Source: Eubacterium sp. An11 (GTDB taxonomy: Bacteria > Bacillota > Clostridia > Lachnospirales > Lachnospiraceae). Taken from it: 64,000 nucleotides of DNA. The notes beneath the pieces were generated by a model, which did no database searches, was not told the origin of the DNA, and saw nothing but the letters and a program-made list of their open reading frames with translations. The DNA lies in contig NZ_NFLV01000006.1 in NCBI RefSeq assembly GCF_002161065.1, positions 1-64,000 on the forward strand, written 5' to 3'. Below are positions 1 through 7,920 of this stretch, one piece after another; position 1 is the stretch's first letter; every line of letters begins with the position of its first letter. A program made the translations under genes and the position numbers.

Positions 1-254
1 GTGCCGTGCTGATCGTTCAGCACTTTGATGAGAAAAGTCTGTTCTTTATATCCTCCTGCCTTCACATCTCAAAACCCCTTTCCATTTATGATATTTTCAG
101 AATTATTAATGAAATTTTAACCCCCCCCGTGACAAAAAGCATTACAACTACTCTATTTTCAGAATTTTTTTCTTAAATTTTTCTTAATTTTCTTTATAAT
201 TATAAACTCACACTTGCAGAGATGACTGGAAGGGAGAAAATTACTGTTTGCGGA

Positions 255-393
255 CATAAGAAAGAATCCTGCAAAGCAGGATTTTCCGCCTGCGGCGGGT
301 CGCGAAAGCGGCATCTTCCTATCTGCCGCAGTGCGATCCTCGCGGAGCGTTTTTTATTTCATAGGAATACAATTTCCTATGAAATAAAAAAAC
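255..393. repeat. Dispersed multi-hairpin repeat, copy 1 (full length)
   Basis: About 139 bp. Read on the plus strand it holds, in order, a hairpin AATCCTGC/GCAGGATT, a CCGCC/GGCGG hairpin, a TCGCGAAAGCG stretch, a TGCCGC/GCGGCA hairpin, and an 18-bp perfect stem (350-367 with 374-391) built on TTTCATAGGAA. Near-identical copies lie at 4273-4407 (full), 7777-7853 (internally deleted) and 54090-54160 (5' part only). It has no coding capacity, so it is a MITE- or BIME-like element. It sits just beyond the terminator of the nuclease gene that ends at 474. Confidence 0.85.
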
Positions 394-436
394 GCCCTGA
401 AAGCATTTCCATATCTTATGGATTACTTTCAGGACG
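386..436 (-). terminator. Intrinsic terminator of the first Rpn-like gene
   Basis: On the minus strand an 8-bp stem (CCTGAAAG 396-403 with CTTTCAGG 426-433) is followed by GGCG and a T-rich run. The T run is shared with the end of dispersed repeat copy 1. Confidence 0.75.
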
Positions 437-473
437 TCCTGTGTCACATATTATGTATTATTTCTTTTTTATT

Positions 474-1286
474 TTATACCGAAACTATCTCTTCTTCCTG
501 CAAATTCTCCAGTATCTTCTTTATAGTCTCCTCATCAATCCCCTGTTTTTTCATTGAACGTATCATAGCACGACGTTCTTCTTCTCTTCCACCATTAAAG
601 ATTCTCTCTGAATATTCACACATTTCCTCGATTCCTCCTTCTTCCCGTTTCAGGTAATGTACCCGGCGAGACAGGGCTCCCTGGCTCATGTCATCCGGGT
701 CACAGGTCTTAAAATATTGCATTAAAGCGGCCTTTGGTGAGCCGTCGTTGATGGCCGCGTTGATGTATATAGTATGCTGGCCATCGTTATATTCTGTCAG
801 TTGTCCTTTTAAATATTTTTCCACCGGGGATTCCGTCATCCACGTCTTCCAGATGTCCGTTTCGCTGATATAGATGACGTACACCTCTGGCATCTCGCTG
901 TATTCTTTTCCTTTCTCCAGATACTCGGCGTCCACCATAGCGTTGTACCGCCGGGTGCGCCGGGCATGGTCGAGGGTTGTCTTTCTCTGGATTTCCAGGT
1001 TGTAGACCCGTCCTTGCGTATCTTCTGCCAGGATGTCCAGCACGGCATCTTTTGACACCAGTTTTGATATCCGGTACTGGCTCCTCACTTCCACTATCTC
1101 AATGGCGGGATCATCCATCAAGATACGGATGACGTACTGGCAGGCCTCAATATCGTTGAGGGCTATCTTCATAAATGTGTCATTGAGCAGGGTCAATTTT
1201 TCCACTCCCTGCAGTAAAAATTCCCGATGCCGGATGCGGCTGTCGGTTTCTCTGGCGTAAATGTCTGAATATCTTGTTTCGTCCAT
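474..1286 (-). CDS. Rpn family PD-(D/E)XK nuclease / putative transposase
   Basis: 270 residues from the ATG at 1286, which has AAGGAGG 7 nt upstream; a longer open frame reaches 1376 but that extension is absent in the paralogue. The protein belongs to the Rpn/PDDEXK_2 family (recombination-promoting nucleases, once annotated as transposases). The core shows the expected nuclease signature: Asp84 in an LDIL strand and Glu98-x-Gln100 plus Lys102 in NLEIQRK. A charged C-terminal tail (ERRAMIRSMKKQGIDEETI) is typical of the family. A paralogue about 90% similar lies 370 bp upstream and a broken third copy lies between. The cellular role is unknown; family members cut DNA and stimulate RecA-independent recombination. 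Confidence 0.85.
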   Translation of the reverse strand: MDETRYSDIYARETDSRIRHREFLLQGVEKLTLLNDTFMKIALNDIEACQYVIRILMDDPAIEIVEVRSQYRISKLVSKDAVLDILAEDTQGRVYNLEIQRKTTLDHARRTRRYNAMVDAEYLEKGKEYSEMPEVYVIYISETDIWKTWMTESPVEKYLKGQLTEYNDGQHTIYINAAINDGSPKAALMQYFKTCDPDDMSQGALSRRVHYLKREEGGIEEMCEYSERIFNGGREEERRAMIRSMKKQGIDEETIKKILENLQEEEIVSV

Positions 1287-1402
1287 TTTTCGCCTCCTTA
1301 GCTGTTCCTCCTTTGAAACAGCATTTTTGAAATCTTGACTGCTTTGAAGAAATTTTTTTCTAAAGCACTCCAGCACAATTTTTTCTTTTCAGACAGTTAT
1401 AC

Positions 1403-1621
1403 CTAAACTGTCTCTTCTTCCTTCAAATTCTCCAGTATTTTCTCTATCGCCTCTTTATCAATCCCTTGTACTTTCATTACATCTATCATCGCCTGGCGTT
1501 CTTCCCGGCGTCCCTCCTCTTTTCCAGCATTAAAGATTCTCTCTGAATATTCACACATTTCCTCAATTCCTCCTTTTCCCGTTTCAGATAGTGTACCCAG
1601 CGGGGCAGGGCTCCCTGACTC
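1403..1621 (-). pseudogene. Degenerate 3' fragment of an Rpn-like nuclease gene
   Basis: The minus strand matches the last ~75 codons of the two flanking Rpn genes, from SQGAL to the C-terminal NLKEEE and a TAG stop at 1403-1405. Relative to both neighbours one A is missing in the run coding for KREKGG (about 1582), which shifts the frame. The 5' two thirds of the gene are absent and homology stops abruptly at about 1621. This looks like the residue of a third tandem copy lost by recombination between paralogues. Confidence 0.8.
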
Positions 1622-1659
1622 TTAGCTCACGTACCGCCAGATATATTCACGTCGAATCT

Positions 1660-2508
1660 TTATACCGAAACTGCTTCTTCTTCCTTCAAATTCTCCAGTA
1701 TCTTCTCTATCGTCTCTTCATCAATTCCCTGTGCTCTCATTAAATGTATCATCGCCTGGCGTTCTTCCCATCGACCTTCCCGACGGCCCTCGCGCAATCC
1801 TTCTTCTCTTCCACCATTAAAGATTCTCTCTGAATATTCACACATTTCCTCGATTCCTCCTTTTTCTCGTTTCAGGTAGCGTACCCGGCGGGACAGGGCT
1901 CCCTGGCTCATGTCGTCCGGGTCACAGGTTTTAAAGTACTGCATTAAGGCGGCTTTTGGTGAGCCGTCGTTGATGGCTGCATTGATATATATGGTATGCT
2001 GGCCATCGTCATATTCTGTCATCTGTCCTTTGAAATGTTTCTCCACCGGGGATTCTGTCTGCCGGGTCTTCCAGATGTCTGTTTCACTGATGTAGATCAC
2101 ATACACCTCCGGCATCTCGTTGTATTCTTTTCCTTTCTCCAGATACTCGGCGTCCACCATGGCGTTGTACCGCCGGGTGCGCCGGGCGTGGTCGAGGGTT
2201 GTCTTTCTCTGGATCTCCAGGTTGTAGACCCGTCCCTGCGTATCTTCTGCCAGGATGTCCAGCACGGCATCTTTGGACACCAGTTTTGATATCCGGTACT
2301 GGCTCCTCACTTCCACGATCTCAATGGATGGATCATCCATTAGGATTCGAATGACATGCTGGCAGGCCTCGATGTCGTTGAGGGCAATCCTCATAAATGT
2401 GTCGTCGAGCAGGGTGAGGTCTTCCACTCCCTGCAGTAAAAATTCCCGATGCCGGATGCGGCTGTCGGTTTCTCTGGCGTAAATGTCGGAATGTCTTGTT
2501 TCGTCCAT
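1660..2508 (-). CDS. Rpn family PD-(D/E)XK nuclease / putative transposase (paralogue)
   Basis: 282 residues starting MDETRHSD, with GGAGG 7 nt before the ATG at 2508. It is a close paralogue of the gene ending at 474: the nuclease core (LDIL, NLEIQRK) is the same, and most changes are in the C-terminal tail, where a GLREGRREGRWEE stretch is inserted. Such Arg/Glu/Gly tails vary in length by slippage in this family. It is probably a single-gene unit, as the MATE gene upstream ends 154 bp away. Function is inferred from the family only. Confidence 0.85.
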   Translation of the reverse strand: MDETRHSDIYARETDSRIRHREFLLQGVEDLTLLDDTFMRIALNDIEACQHVIRILMDDPSIEIVEVRSQYRISKLVSKDAVLDILAEDTQGRVYNLEIQRKTTLDHARRTRRYNAMVDAEYLEKGKEYNEMPEVYVIYISETDIWKTRQTESPVEKHFKGQMTEYDDGQHTIYINAAINDGSPKAALMQYFKTCDPDDMSQGALSRRVRYLKREKGGIEEMCEYSERIFNGGREEGLREGRREGRWEERQAMIHLMRAQGIDEETIEKILENLKEEEAVSV

Positions 2509-2662
2509 TTTTCGCCTCCTCAGCTATTCCTGGTTTGGAACAGCATTTTGCAATATTTTGCTGCTTCTTCAGAGACCATTGTCTCTTATTCCGCATTGTA
2601 TCACATATTTCTTCCTTTTTTGTCATTTTCCGACAGAAGGTATGTTTTTCCTGATAAAGCAA

Positions 2663-4021
2663 TTAACAAGTGCTTCTGCAGTCTGGATTTCCGGATTTGC
2701 GTTTCCATAAGTATCGCAGCAGAAGGATTGCCAGCAGGAATATCCAGGAGAAGGCTTCCGCATAAGCCACGACCATGTTGCCAAATACCGGTTTCAGAGC
2801 ATAGGAACCGAGAATCCGGACCAGCAGGGCCAGGATGCCGGCCACACCGGAGAAAAGCATGTCGCCGGTTCCTTCCAGGAAGCCGCGGACGGCCATGCTG
2901 AGTCCGTAGATGACGTAGAAGCCGGCGATGGAATAAAAGAAGTTTTTGCCGATGGATACGGAGTCATCGGTCAGGCCGAACAGGGCGATGAGATGACTGC
3001 CGGCCAGAAGAACCACCAGAGTCAGGCCCAGGGAGACCACTGTCATTATAATAAGACCCATCCGAAATACCTTTCCGGCGCGTGTTCTGTCGCCGGCGCC
3101 GATGTTTTGCGCCACCAGGGTGGCGATGCCGGAGCCCAGGTTTATGATAGGGAGGAAGATAACCGTATCCACCCGGTAAGCGGTGGTGATGGCTGCCACC
3201 GTCTGCTCTCCGAAGCCATTCATAAAGTGCTGGAGGAATACGCTGCCCACAGAGCTGACACCGGACTGGATGGCCGGAGGACAGCCGAATTTGGCTCCCT
3301 GCCCTATGAGTCCTTTGTGCCGGTGCTTTCCATTTTCCGTCACGGATGAAAAGAGGCGAAACCGCAGCAACGGGTAATTTTTCACGACATAGAAGATGAC
3401 AAAAATCATCATGGCGGCCTGAGATATTACGGTGGCTGCGGCGGCGCCCGGCGCTCCCATACGCAGGTCGGCCACAAAGAGCAGGTCCAGGATCACATTG
3501 ACGCCGGAGGAGACCAGCACCGCCAGGAAAGGCGCCCGGCTGTTGCCGATTCCCCGCAGAACGGCGGAGTAGGTGTTATAGATGGCCAGAAAGGGGATGC
3601 CTATGAGCAGGATGCGGAGGTATCCTTCCGCGCTGGCAAAAATGTTTTCCGGTGTGTTGAGTAGAAGCAGGATGTTCTTGCTGAAGAGAATTCCTCCCAG
3701 AGCGATAAGGGCAAACAGCACCCCCAGCAGTACGGCATAGGCAGCAAGAATTCCGGTGATTTTTCTCTTTTCTTTCCTGCCGTAATATTGGGCGGCGAGA
3801 ACCGCCAGTCCGGAAGTAAATCCTGTGATCACCGTCACGAATAAATTGTAAAGAGAGGTGGTCGCTCCGATACCGGCCAGAGCCAGCTCTCCCTCCACAT
3901 TTCCCACGATGAAGGCGTCCACCCAGTTAAAGAGCTGCTGGAACATTCCGCTCATGATCAGGGGCAGTGTAAACGCCAGCAGACTTTTCATTACATTTTC
4001 TGTTGCTCCTTTATTTTTCAT
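2663..4021 (-). CDS. MATE family multidrug/cation exporter
   Basis: 452 residues, the usual length of a MATE transporter, with two repeated halves and about twelve hydrophobic segments. The N-terminal half carries the characteristic TLPLIMSGMFQQLFNWVDAF and a FTSGLAVLAAQYYG segment; the second half repeats this with GSGIATLVAQNIGAG. These proteins export drugs or metabolites by Na+ or H+ antiport. The substrate cannot be read from sequence. The gene has its own promoter (4189-4217) and a structured leader (4111-4178), so expression is probably controlled by premature termination. Confidence 0.9.
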   Translation of the reverse strand: MKNKGATENVMKSLLAFTLPLIMSGMFQQLFNWVDAFIVGNVEGELALAGIGATTSLYNLFVTVITGFTSGLAVLAAQYYGRKEKRKITGILAAYAVLLGVLFALIALGGILFSKNILLLLNTPENIFASAEGYLRILLIGIPFLAIYNTYSAVLRGIGNSRAPFLAVLVSSGVNVILDLLFVADLRMGAPGAAAATVISQAAMMIFVIFYVVKNYPLLRFRLFSSVTENGKHRHKGLIGQGAKFGCPPAIQSGVSSVGSVFLQHFMNGFGEQTVAAITTAYRVDTVIFLPIINLGSGIATLVAQNIGAGDRTRAGKVFRMGLIIMTVVSLGLTLVVLLAGSHLIALFGLTDDSVSIGKNFFYSIAGFYVIYGLSMAVRGFLEGTGDMLFSGVAGILALLVRILGSYALKPVFGNMVVAYAEAFSWIFLLAILLLRYLWKRKSGNPDCRSTC

Positions 4022-4110
4022 GTGCCTCTCCTCTCTGTCAGCCGGTCTTGTAATGATTTTTTCTGAAGATTTTTATACAGTCAAGATTCCGGCAGAATTC
4101 TTTTCTTACA

Positions 4111-4178
4111 CAAAAAATGCGTCCCGAAAGCTACCATACGGCTCTGCCGTACCCCAGGGGTAACTTTCCGAACGCCTC
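4111..4178 (-). promoter_or_regulatory. Structured leader with terminator upstream of the MATE gene
   Basis: On the minus strand the 5' end of the predicted transcript folds into a long stem. GCGT and AAAG (4175-4162) pair with CTTT and ACGC (4129-4119), then TACC/GGTA, with an inner hairpin TACGGC-AGA-GCCGTA. A run of six T (4117-4112) follows directly. It lies 90 nt before the MATE ATG. The form suits a riboswitch or attenuator, but I do not recognise a known class. Confidence 0.55.
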
Positions 4179-4188
4179 ACTGCCATAA

Positions 4189-4217
4189 AATATAGCACAT
4201 GCCAATTATTTGTTCAA
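4189..4217 (-). promoter_or_regulatory. Sigma-70-type promoter of the MATE transcript
   Basis: TTGAAC (4217-4212) and TATATT (4194-4189) are separated by 17 bp on the minus strand. Transcription would start at about 4182, just before the structured leader. Confidence 0.6.
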
Positions 4218-4272
4218 GAAATTTTTATAGTCCATACATCTATCCTGCCTGCCGTCGCAGGAAGCATTTTGT

Positions 4273-4407
4273 CATAAGAAAGAATCCTGCAAAGCAGGAT
4301 TCTCCGCCTGCGGCGGGTCGCGAAAGCGACATCTTCCTATCCGCCGCAGTGCGATCCTCGCAGAGCGTTTTTTATTTCATAGGAATGCAATTTCCTATGA
4401 AATAAAG
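4273..4407. repeat. Dispersed multi-hairpin repeat, copy 2 (full length)
   Basis: Same order of hairpins as copy 1, including the TTTCATAGGAA palindrome. Its A-rich right edge forms the T run of the terminator that closes the LytTR gene. The rest of the 4022-4446 gap holds the MATE promoter and leader. Confidence 0.85.
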
Positions 4408-4443
4408 AAACAGCCGCCCCGATTGCTGCCGGGACGGCTGTCT
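4402..4443 (-). terminator. Intrinsic terminator of the LytTR regulator gene
   Basis: On the minus strand ACAGCCG/CGGCTGT with an inner CCC/GGG (4410-4441) is followed by TTTCTTTATTT supplied by repeat copy 2. Confidence 0.8.
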
Positions 4444-4446
4444 CTT

Positions 4447-5148
4447 TTATTCGTTCTCCAGATAATCCATGTACTGCGACTTGGTATCCATATATCTGGA
4501 TTGACTGATTGGAAGCTTCATTCCATTTTCGAGGACAATCTCATACTTTTCCAGCTGCGATATGTGCATCAGATTCACTGCATAGCTTTTATGGCACTGA
4601 AGAAAATAAACCCCGTGCTCATACTTGAGGAAATCCGATATCTTGAGATTGATGGTCTTTACGAGACCTTCCTCTCCATAAATATTCAGCTTTCTTTTGT
4701 CACTCTCCACATAATATATCTTCGTATACGGTATGGTGTATATTCCCTGCTTATTGATAATTGTAAAATTCTTCTCTTTGGAAAGGCTCAGCTCATGCAG
4801 CGCCTTATCCAGTGCTTTTTTTACATGTCCAATATTCAGAGGCCTTGACAGTATATATGTCGGAGTGGAATGAAATACTTCAAAAACAGTGTCATTAAGC
4901 TCAGTGATATAGATAATCTTCACATCAGGATGAAGATCCTGAAGTCTTCTGGAGTACTCGATAATCTCCATGGGATTCTTCTCCAGAGACAGGAACAGAA
5001 TCTTGTACAACCCTCCGCTGCTGATATCCTCTTTTAAACTGCTGCCCTGCTCCCAAACCTTAACCTGTATATGGGGGCAATTCTCGTTAATAACTTCTGT
5101 CAGTTGATACGCTATCTCCTTGTCATATTCCAAAATACCAATGTTCAT
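4447..5148 (-). CDS. LytTR DNA-binding regulator with degenerate receiver
   Basis: 233 residues; GGGAGGGATG precedes the ATG. Residues 1-115 have a CheY-like layout, but the strand that should carry the phospho-accepting Asp reads ILFLSLE (Ser54), and the late Lys of receivers is replaced in ILSRPLN. Residues about 125-230 form a LytTR domain (YYVESDKRKLNIY, FLQCHKSYAVNL, LPISQSRY), as in AgrA and related regulators. No histidine kinase gene is adjacent. It is therefore probably an orphan regulator not controlled by ordinary phosphorylation. An extended -10 (TGGTATAAT, about 5255-5263) lies upstream on the same strand. Confidence 0.85.
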   Translation of the reverse strand: MNIGILEYDKEIAYQLTEVINENCPHIQVKVWEQGSSLKEDISSGGLYKILFLSLEKNPMEIIEYSRRLQDLHPDVKIIYITELNDTVFEVFHSTPTYILSRPLNIGHVKKALDKALHELSLSKEKNFTIINKQGIYTIPYTKIYYVESDKRKLNIYGEEGLVKTINLKISDFLKYEHGVYFLQCHKSYAVNLMHISQLEKYEIVLENGMKLPISQSRYMDTKSQYMDYLENE

Positions 5149-5651
5149 AACGCATCCCTCCCACTAATATTAACCTCCATCTTATTGTTAAAAGATCACA
5201 TTCAAAATAATAAATCTTTCAGTCAGGGAAGTACTTTATTCTATTAAATTATACCATAGCAGATGTTTATTTTCATTTTTAGTTATTGCACTTTGGGCTT
5301 TATTTTTGACATCTCTTTTGCCAAATGCGGACACTGTATACCCAGTGCCCGCTTTCCATTTTTCTTTTCTGAATGATTTTCCTGCTTTTTCTTCTGAGAA
5401 ATGTCTTCCAGCTGCCCGATACAGCCGCCCGTTTCTATTTTATCCTTTTTTAGTTTTTTTATCCATTTATGAAACTTTGAGAAAATATCTGCCGGAATCC
5501 CCGGGGAGATCCTCCGATTCCCGCAGATATCTCCCATCTAATATTTTCAATATGGGAGAAGAATTAATTTTATCTATGATTTTTTCCAATGTTCAAAGGA
5601 TCCGGCCAGCCGTCTTTTTTGTACACAAATTTCTTCTTCCGGCTCTTCCTC
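5149..5651. other. 503-bp intergenic region, no supported gene
   Basis: Contains the probable LytTR promoter (about 5255-5263) and a CTCCCAT/ATGGGAG inverted repeat near 5529-5555. An 84-codon minus-strand frame (5283-5537) has no ribosome binding site and no recognisable similarity, so it is not called. Confidence 0.5.
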
Positions 5652-6992
5652 TCAGCCTCTCCGATTGGACCGGCGCCAGATTTTTCTCTTTTCCGCTTCC
5701 TTGATAAGACCATCCCGAAAATCCGGATGAGCGATGGAAATGAGTCCCTCCGCCCGCTCCCAGGTGGAGAGTCCCTCCATGTTGATGACGCCGAATTCCG
5801 TGGCCAGAAAATACACCTGACTTCTCGGGGAAGTAATGATATCGCCGTTAAACTGAGGCAGCACCCGGGAATGCAGGCCGCCGTTTTTGTCTTTGTAAGT
5901 GGAGCTCATGCATATAAAAGCTTTGCCGCCTTTGGCGGAAGAGGCTCCGATGAGGAAATCCAGCTGTCCGCCGGTCCCGCTGATCTGCCTGGAACCAAAG
6001 CTCTCCGAAGATACCTGTCCGTAAATGTCCACCGCTACACAACTATTGATGGATACCATATTGTCAATTTGCGCAATGACATCGGGACGGTTGACATACT
6101 CCAGCGGATACGCCGCCACACCGGGATTGTCGTCCAGCCATTCATACAGATCCGGGCCGCCGATGGCGACGCCGAAGACACCTTTTCCCTTGTCAATGGT
6201 CTTTCGTTTGTTGGTGAGTTTTCCCGCACGGTACAGATGAAGAAACGCATCGGTACAAAGCTCTGTATGCATGCCGAGATCCTTCAGATCCGATTCGGCA
6301 AGAATCTCTCCCAGGGCATTTGGCATACTGCCCACCCCCAGCTGCAGCGTGGCGCCGTCGCAGATATACGGCAGCAAGTTGGATGCGATCTGCCGGTCCA
6401 CCTCCGTCGGTTCATACCGGGGACTTGCCGGAAAGGGCTCGTGTTTTCCCTCCACAATGTAGTCCACCTCGGAGATATGCACACACTCATCATAGCCTCC
6501 GTGGATTTTCGGCATGTACTCATTCACTTCTACGATCACGATATCCGCATTCTGCGCAATGGGCGCAGCCACTCCCGTGTTTACTGAATAATTGAAATAC
6601 CCGTGACGGTCCATGGGCGCCACACTGACCATGACCACATTGACATTGAGAAAATATTTATAATAAGCCGCATTATTATGAAACACCATGGGGATAAAAT
6701 AACAGAGTCCCCGGTCGCAGAGCTTTCTTTCGTAAGCAGAACAGTGCCATGTATGATAGATGAAATGTTCCTGGCTCTCGTCACATTCGGCCACCTCGAT
6801 GGGTCCGGAGATCAGATTGCCCCGGATCTTCACATCATAAAGCTCATCCCTTCTCTTTGCCAGCGCCCGGTCCAAAAGCACCGGCTTGCCCAGAGAACTG
6901 GTGTAATCCACCCAGTCTCCGCTCTTGATCACCTGCACAGCTTCCTCCGGCGTCCTGAGTTTCTCCATATATTCTTTCCTGAAATCCCTCAT
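5652..6992 (-). CDS. Butyryl-CoA:acetate CoA-transferase family protein
   Basis: 446 residues from the ATG at 6992, which has a G-rich ribosome binding site 6 nt upstream; the open frame extends 13 codons further without one. The protein matches the acetyl-CoA hydrolase/transferase family used for butyrate formation (But) and for 4-hydroxybutyrate activation. Visible motifs are GSMPNALGEILAESDLKDLG, MHTELCTDAF (Glu244, the likely CoA-thioester nucleophile by family), and GTGGQLDF (339-346). The C-terminus ends in the typical SIAHPDFRDGLIKEAEK. It would swap CoA between an acyl-CoA such as butyryl-CoA and acetate in the cytosol. Exact substrate is not decided by sequence alone. It is monocistronic as far as seen. 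Confidence 0.85.
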   Translation of the reverse strand: MRDFRKEYMEKLRTPEEAVQVIKSGDWVDYTSSLGKPVLLDRALAKRRDELYDVKIRGNLISGPIEVAECDESQEHFIYHTWHCSAYERKLCDRGLCYFIPMVFHNNAAYYKYFLNVNVVMVSVAPMDRHGYFNYSVNTGVAAPIAQNADIVIVEVNEYMPKIHGGYDECVHISEVDYIVEGKHEPFPASPRYEPTEVDRQIASNLLPYICDGATLQLGVGSMPNALGEILAESDLKDLGMHTELCTDAFLHLYRAGKLTNKRKTIDKGKGVFGVAIGGPDLYEWLDDNPGVAAYPLEYVNRPDVIAQIDNMVSINSCVAVDIYGQVSSESFGSRQISGTGGQLDFLIGASSAKGGKAFICMSSTYKDKNGGLHSRVLPQFNGDIITSPRSQVYFLATEFGVINMEGLSTWERAEGLISIAHPDFRDGLIKEAEKRKIWRRSNRRG

Positions 6993-7088
6993 AATCATCC
7001 CCCCTGGAGATTTATTTTCATCACAGTACAATTTTATCCCGGCGTAATCATTTTGATATAATATTCCGGCACAATTATCCCGGTGTAA

Positions 7089-7742
7089 TTATCCCAGCGT
7101 AACTGTATCCATGGTTTCCTGCAAAATCTTTTCCGGGTCAGCTCCCACGATATCCAGATTCTCCGCTTTGACGCAGATAGTCTCCGGTATGCCATAGAAA
7201 GTATGGGCCAGCGCTTTCACATAATCAAAACCGAAATTATAATCTCCCACCGGTCCGCCGGCAGTCATGACATAGAGGATTCTGGATGCCTTGCAAAGGC
7301 CTTTTGGTATGCCTTCCGGCGTGTAATAAAAGGTGACTCCGGTGACAGTGACCATCTCAAAATATGTCCGGAGCACCGCCGGGAAGAGCAGATCCCAGTA
7401 TGGTGCCGCTATGATGATCTCATCGGCCTCCGCAAACTGCCTGGCGTAACGGAACAGATCCGGCGAGAAATCTCCCGCGGCAATACAGCTGTTCCTCTCC
7501 TCCAGTCTTTCCTTATCCAGAGGCAGAAGCTGTTTCTCCTCATACAGCTTCACTTCTTCTACCTCTATCTTTTCGGCTTCTGCTTCCGGCCATGTCTTTT
7601 CAGCTCCCGGCTGTATTCCTTCTCCTGTTTCCGGGCCTTCTTTTCCACCGGCCAGTTTCAATTGTTCCAGTACATACTGCGCCAGCCGGTACGTCCTTGA
7701 TTCCGGTCTGGCACAGGCATTGATCAATAATATTTTCTTCAT
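7089..7742 (-). CDS. Flavodoxin-fold NAD(P)H oxidoreductase (azoreductase-like)
   Basis: 217 residues with the Flavodoxin_2 layout: KKILLINACARPESRTYRLA at the N-terminus (phosphate loop for FMN), AAPYWDLLFPAVLRTYFE in the middle, and TAGGPVGDYNFGFDYVKAL near the active site. The family reduces quinones, azo dyes or nitro compounds using NAD(P)H. Residues about 33-65 are an unusual Glu/Gly/Pro-rich insertion that looks disordered and is not needed by the fold. The gene ends 96 bp before the CoA-transferase start, on the same strand, so the two may share a transcript. Confidence 0.8.
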   Translation of the reverse strand: MKKILLINACARPESRTYRLAQYVLEQLKLAGGKEGPETGEGIQPGAEKTWPEAEAEKIEVEEVKLYEEKQLLPLDKERLEERNSCIAAGDFSPDLFRYARQFAEADEIIIAAPYWDLLFPAVLRTYFEMVTVTGVTFYYTPEGIPKGLCKASRILYVMTAGGPVGDYNFGFDYVKALAHTFYGIPETICVKAENLDIVGADPEKILQETMDTVTLG

Positions 7743-7776
7743 GATTTCCTATTTCCCCTGCCTGTAAATCGTAAAC

Positions 7777-7853
7777 AAGAAAGAATCCCGCAGTGCGATC
7801 CTCGCGGAACGTTTTTTATTTCATAGGCATGCAATTCCTATGAAATAAAAAAA
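7777..7853. repeat. Dispersed multi-hairpin repeat, copy 3 (internally deleted)
   Basis: Retains the left edge (AAGAAAGAATCC) and the right part (CGCAGTGCGATCCTCGCGGAACG plus the TTTCATAGG palindrome) but has lost the central hairpins. It abuts the pta terminator just as copies 1 and 2 abut theirs. Confidence 0.8.
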
Positions 7854-7882
7854 GCGGCGCATGACACAACATCATACGCCGC
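7845..7882 (-). terminator. Intrinsic terminator of pta
   Basis: Minus-strand stem GCGGCG/CGCCGC with inner ATGA/TCAT (7854-7882), followed by a run of seven T that belongs to repeat copy 3. Confidence 0.8.
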
Positions 7883-7920
7883 CCATTCTGGTTTCCCTGT
7901 CCACATACTTCGATATGTGA

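Noticed and set aside
115-135. C-run near the left edge considered as a third copy of the small RNA
   Set aside because: Flanking sequence does not match the -10 block, the ACCTTCTCC stretch or the hairpins of the two copies.
5283-5537. 84-codon minus-strand frame (MGDICGNRRISPG...)
   Set aside because: No ribosome binding site before the ATG, no recognisable family, and an inverted repeat covers its start.
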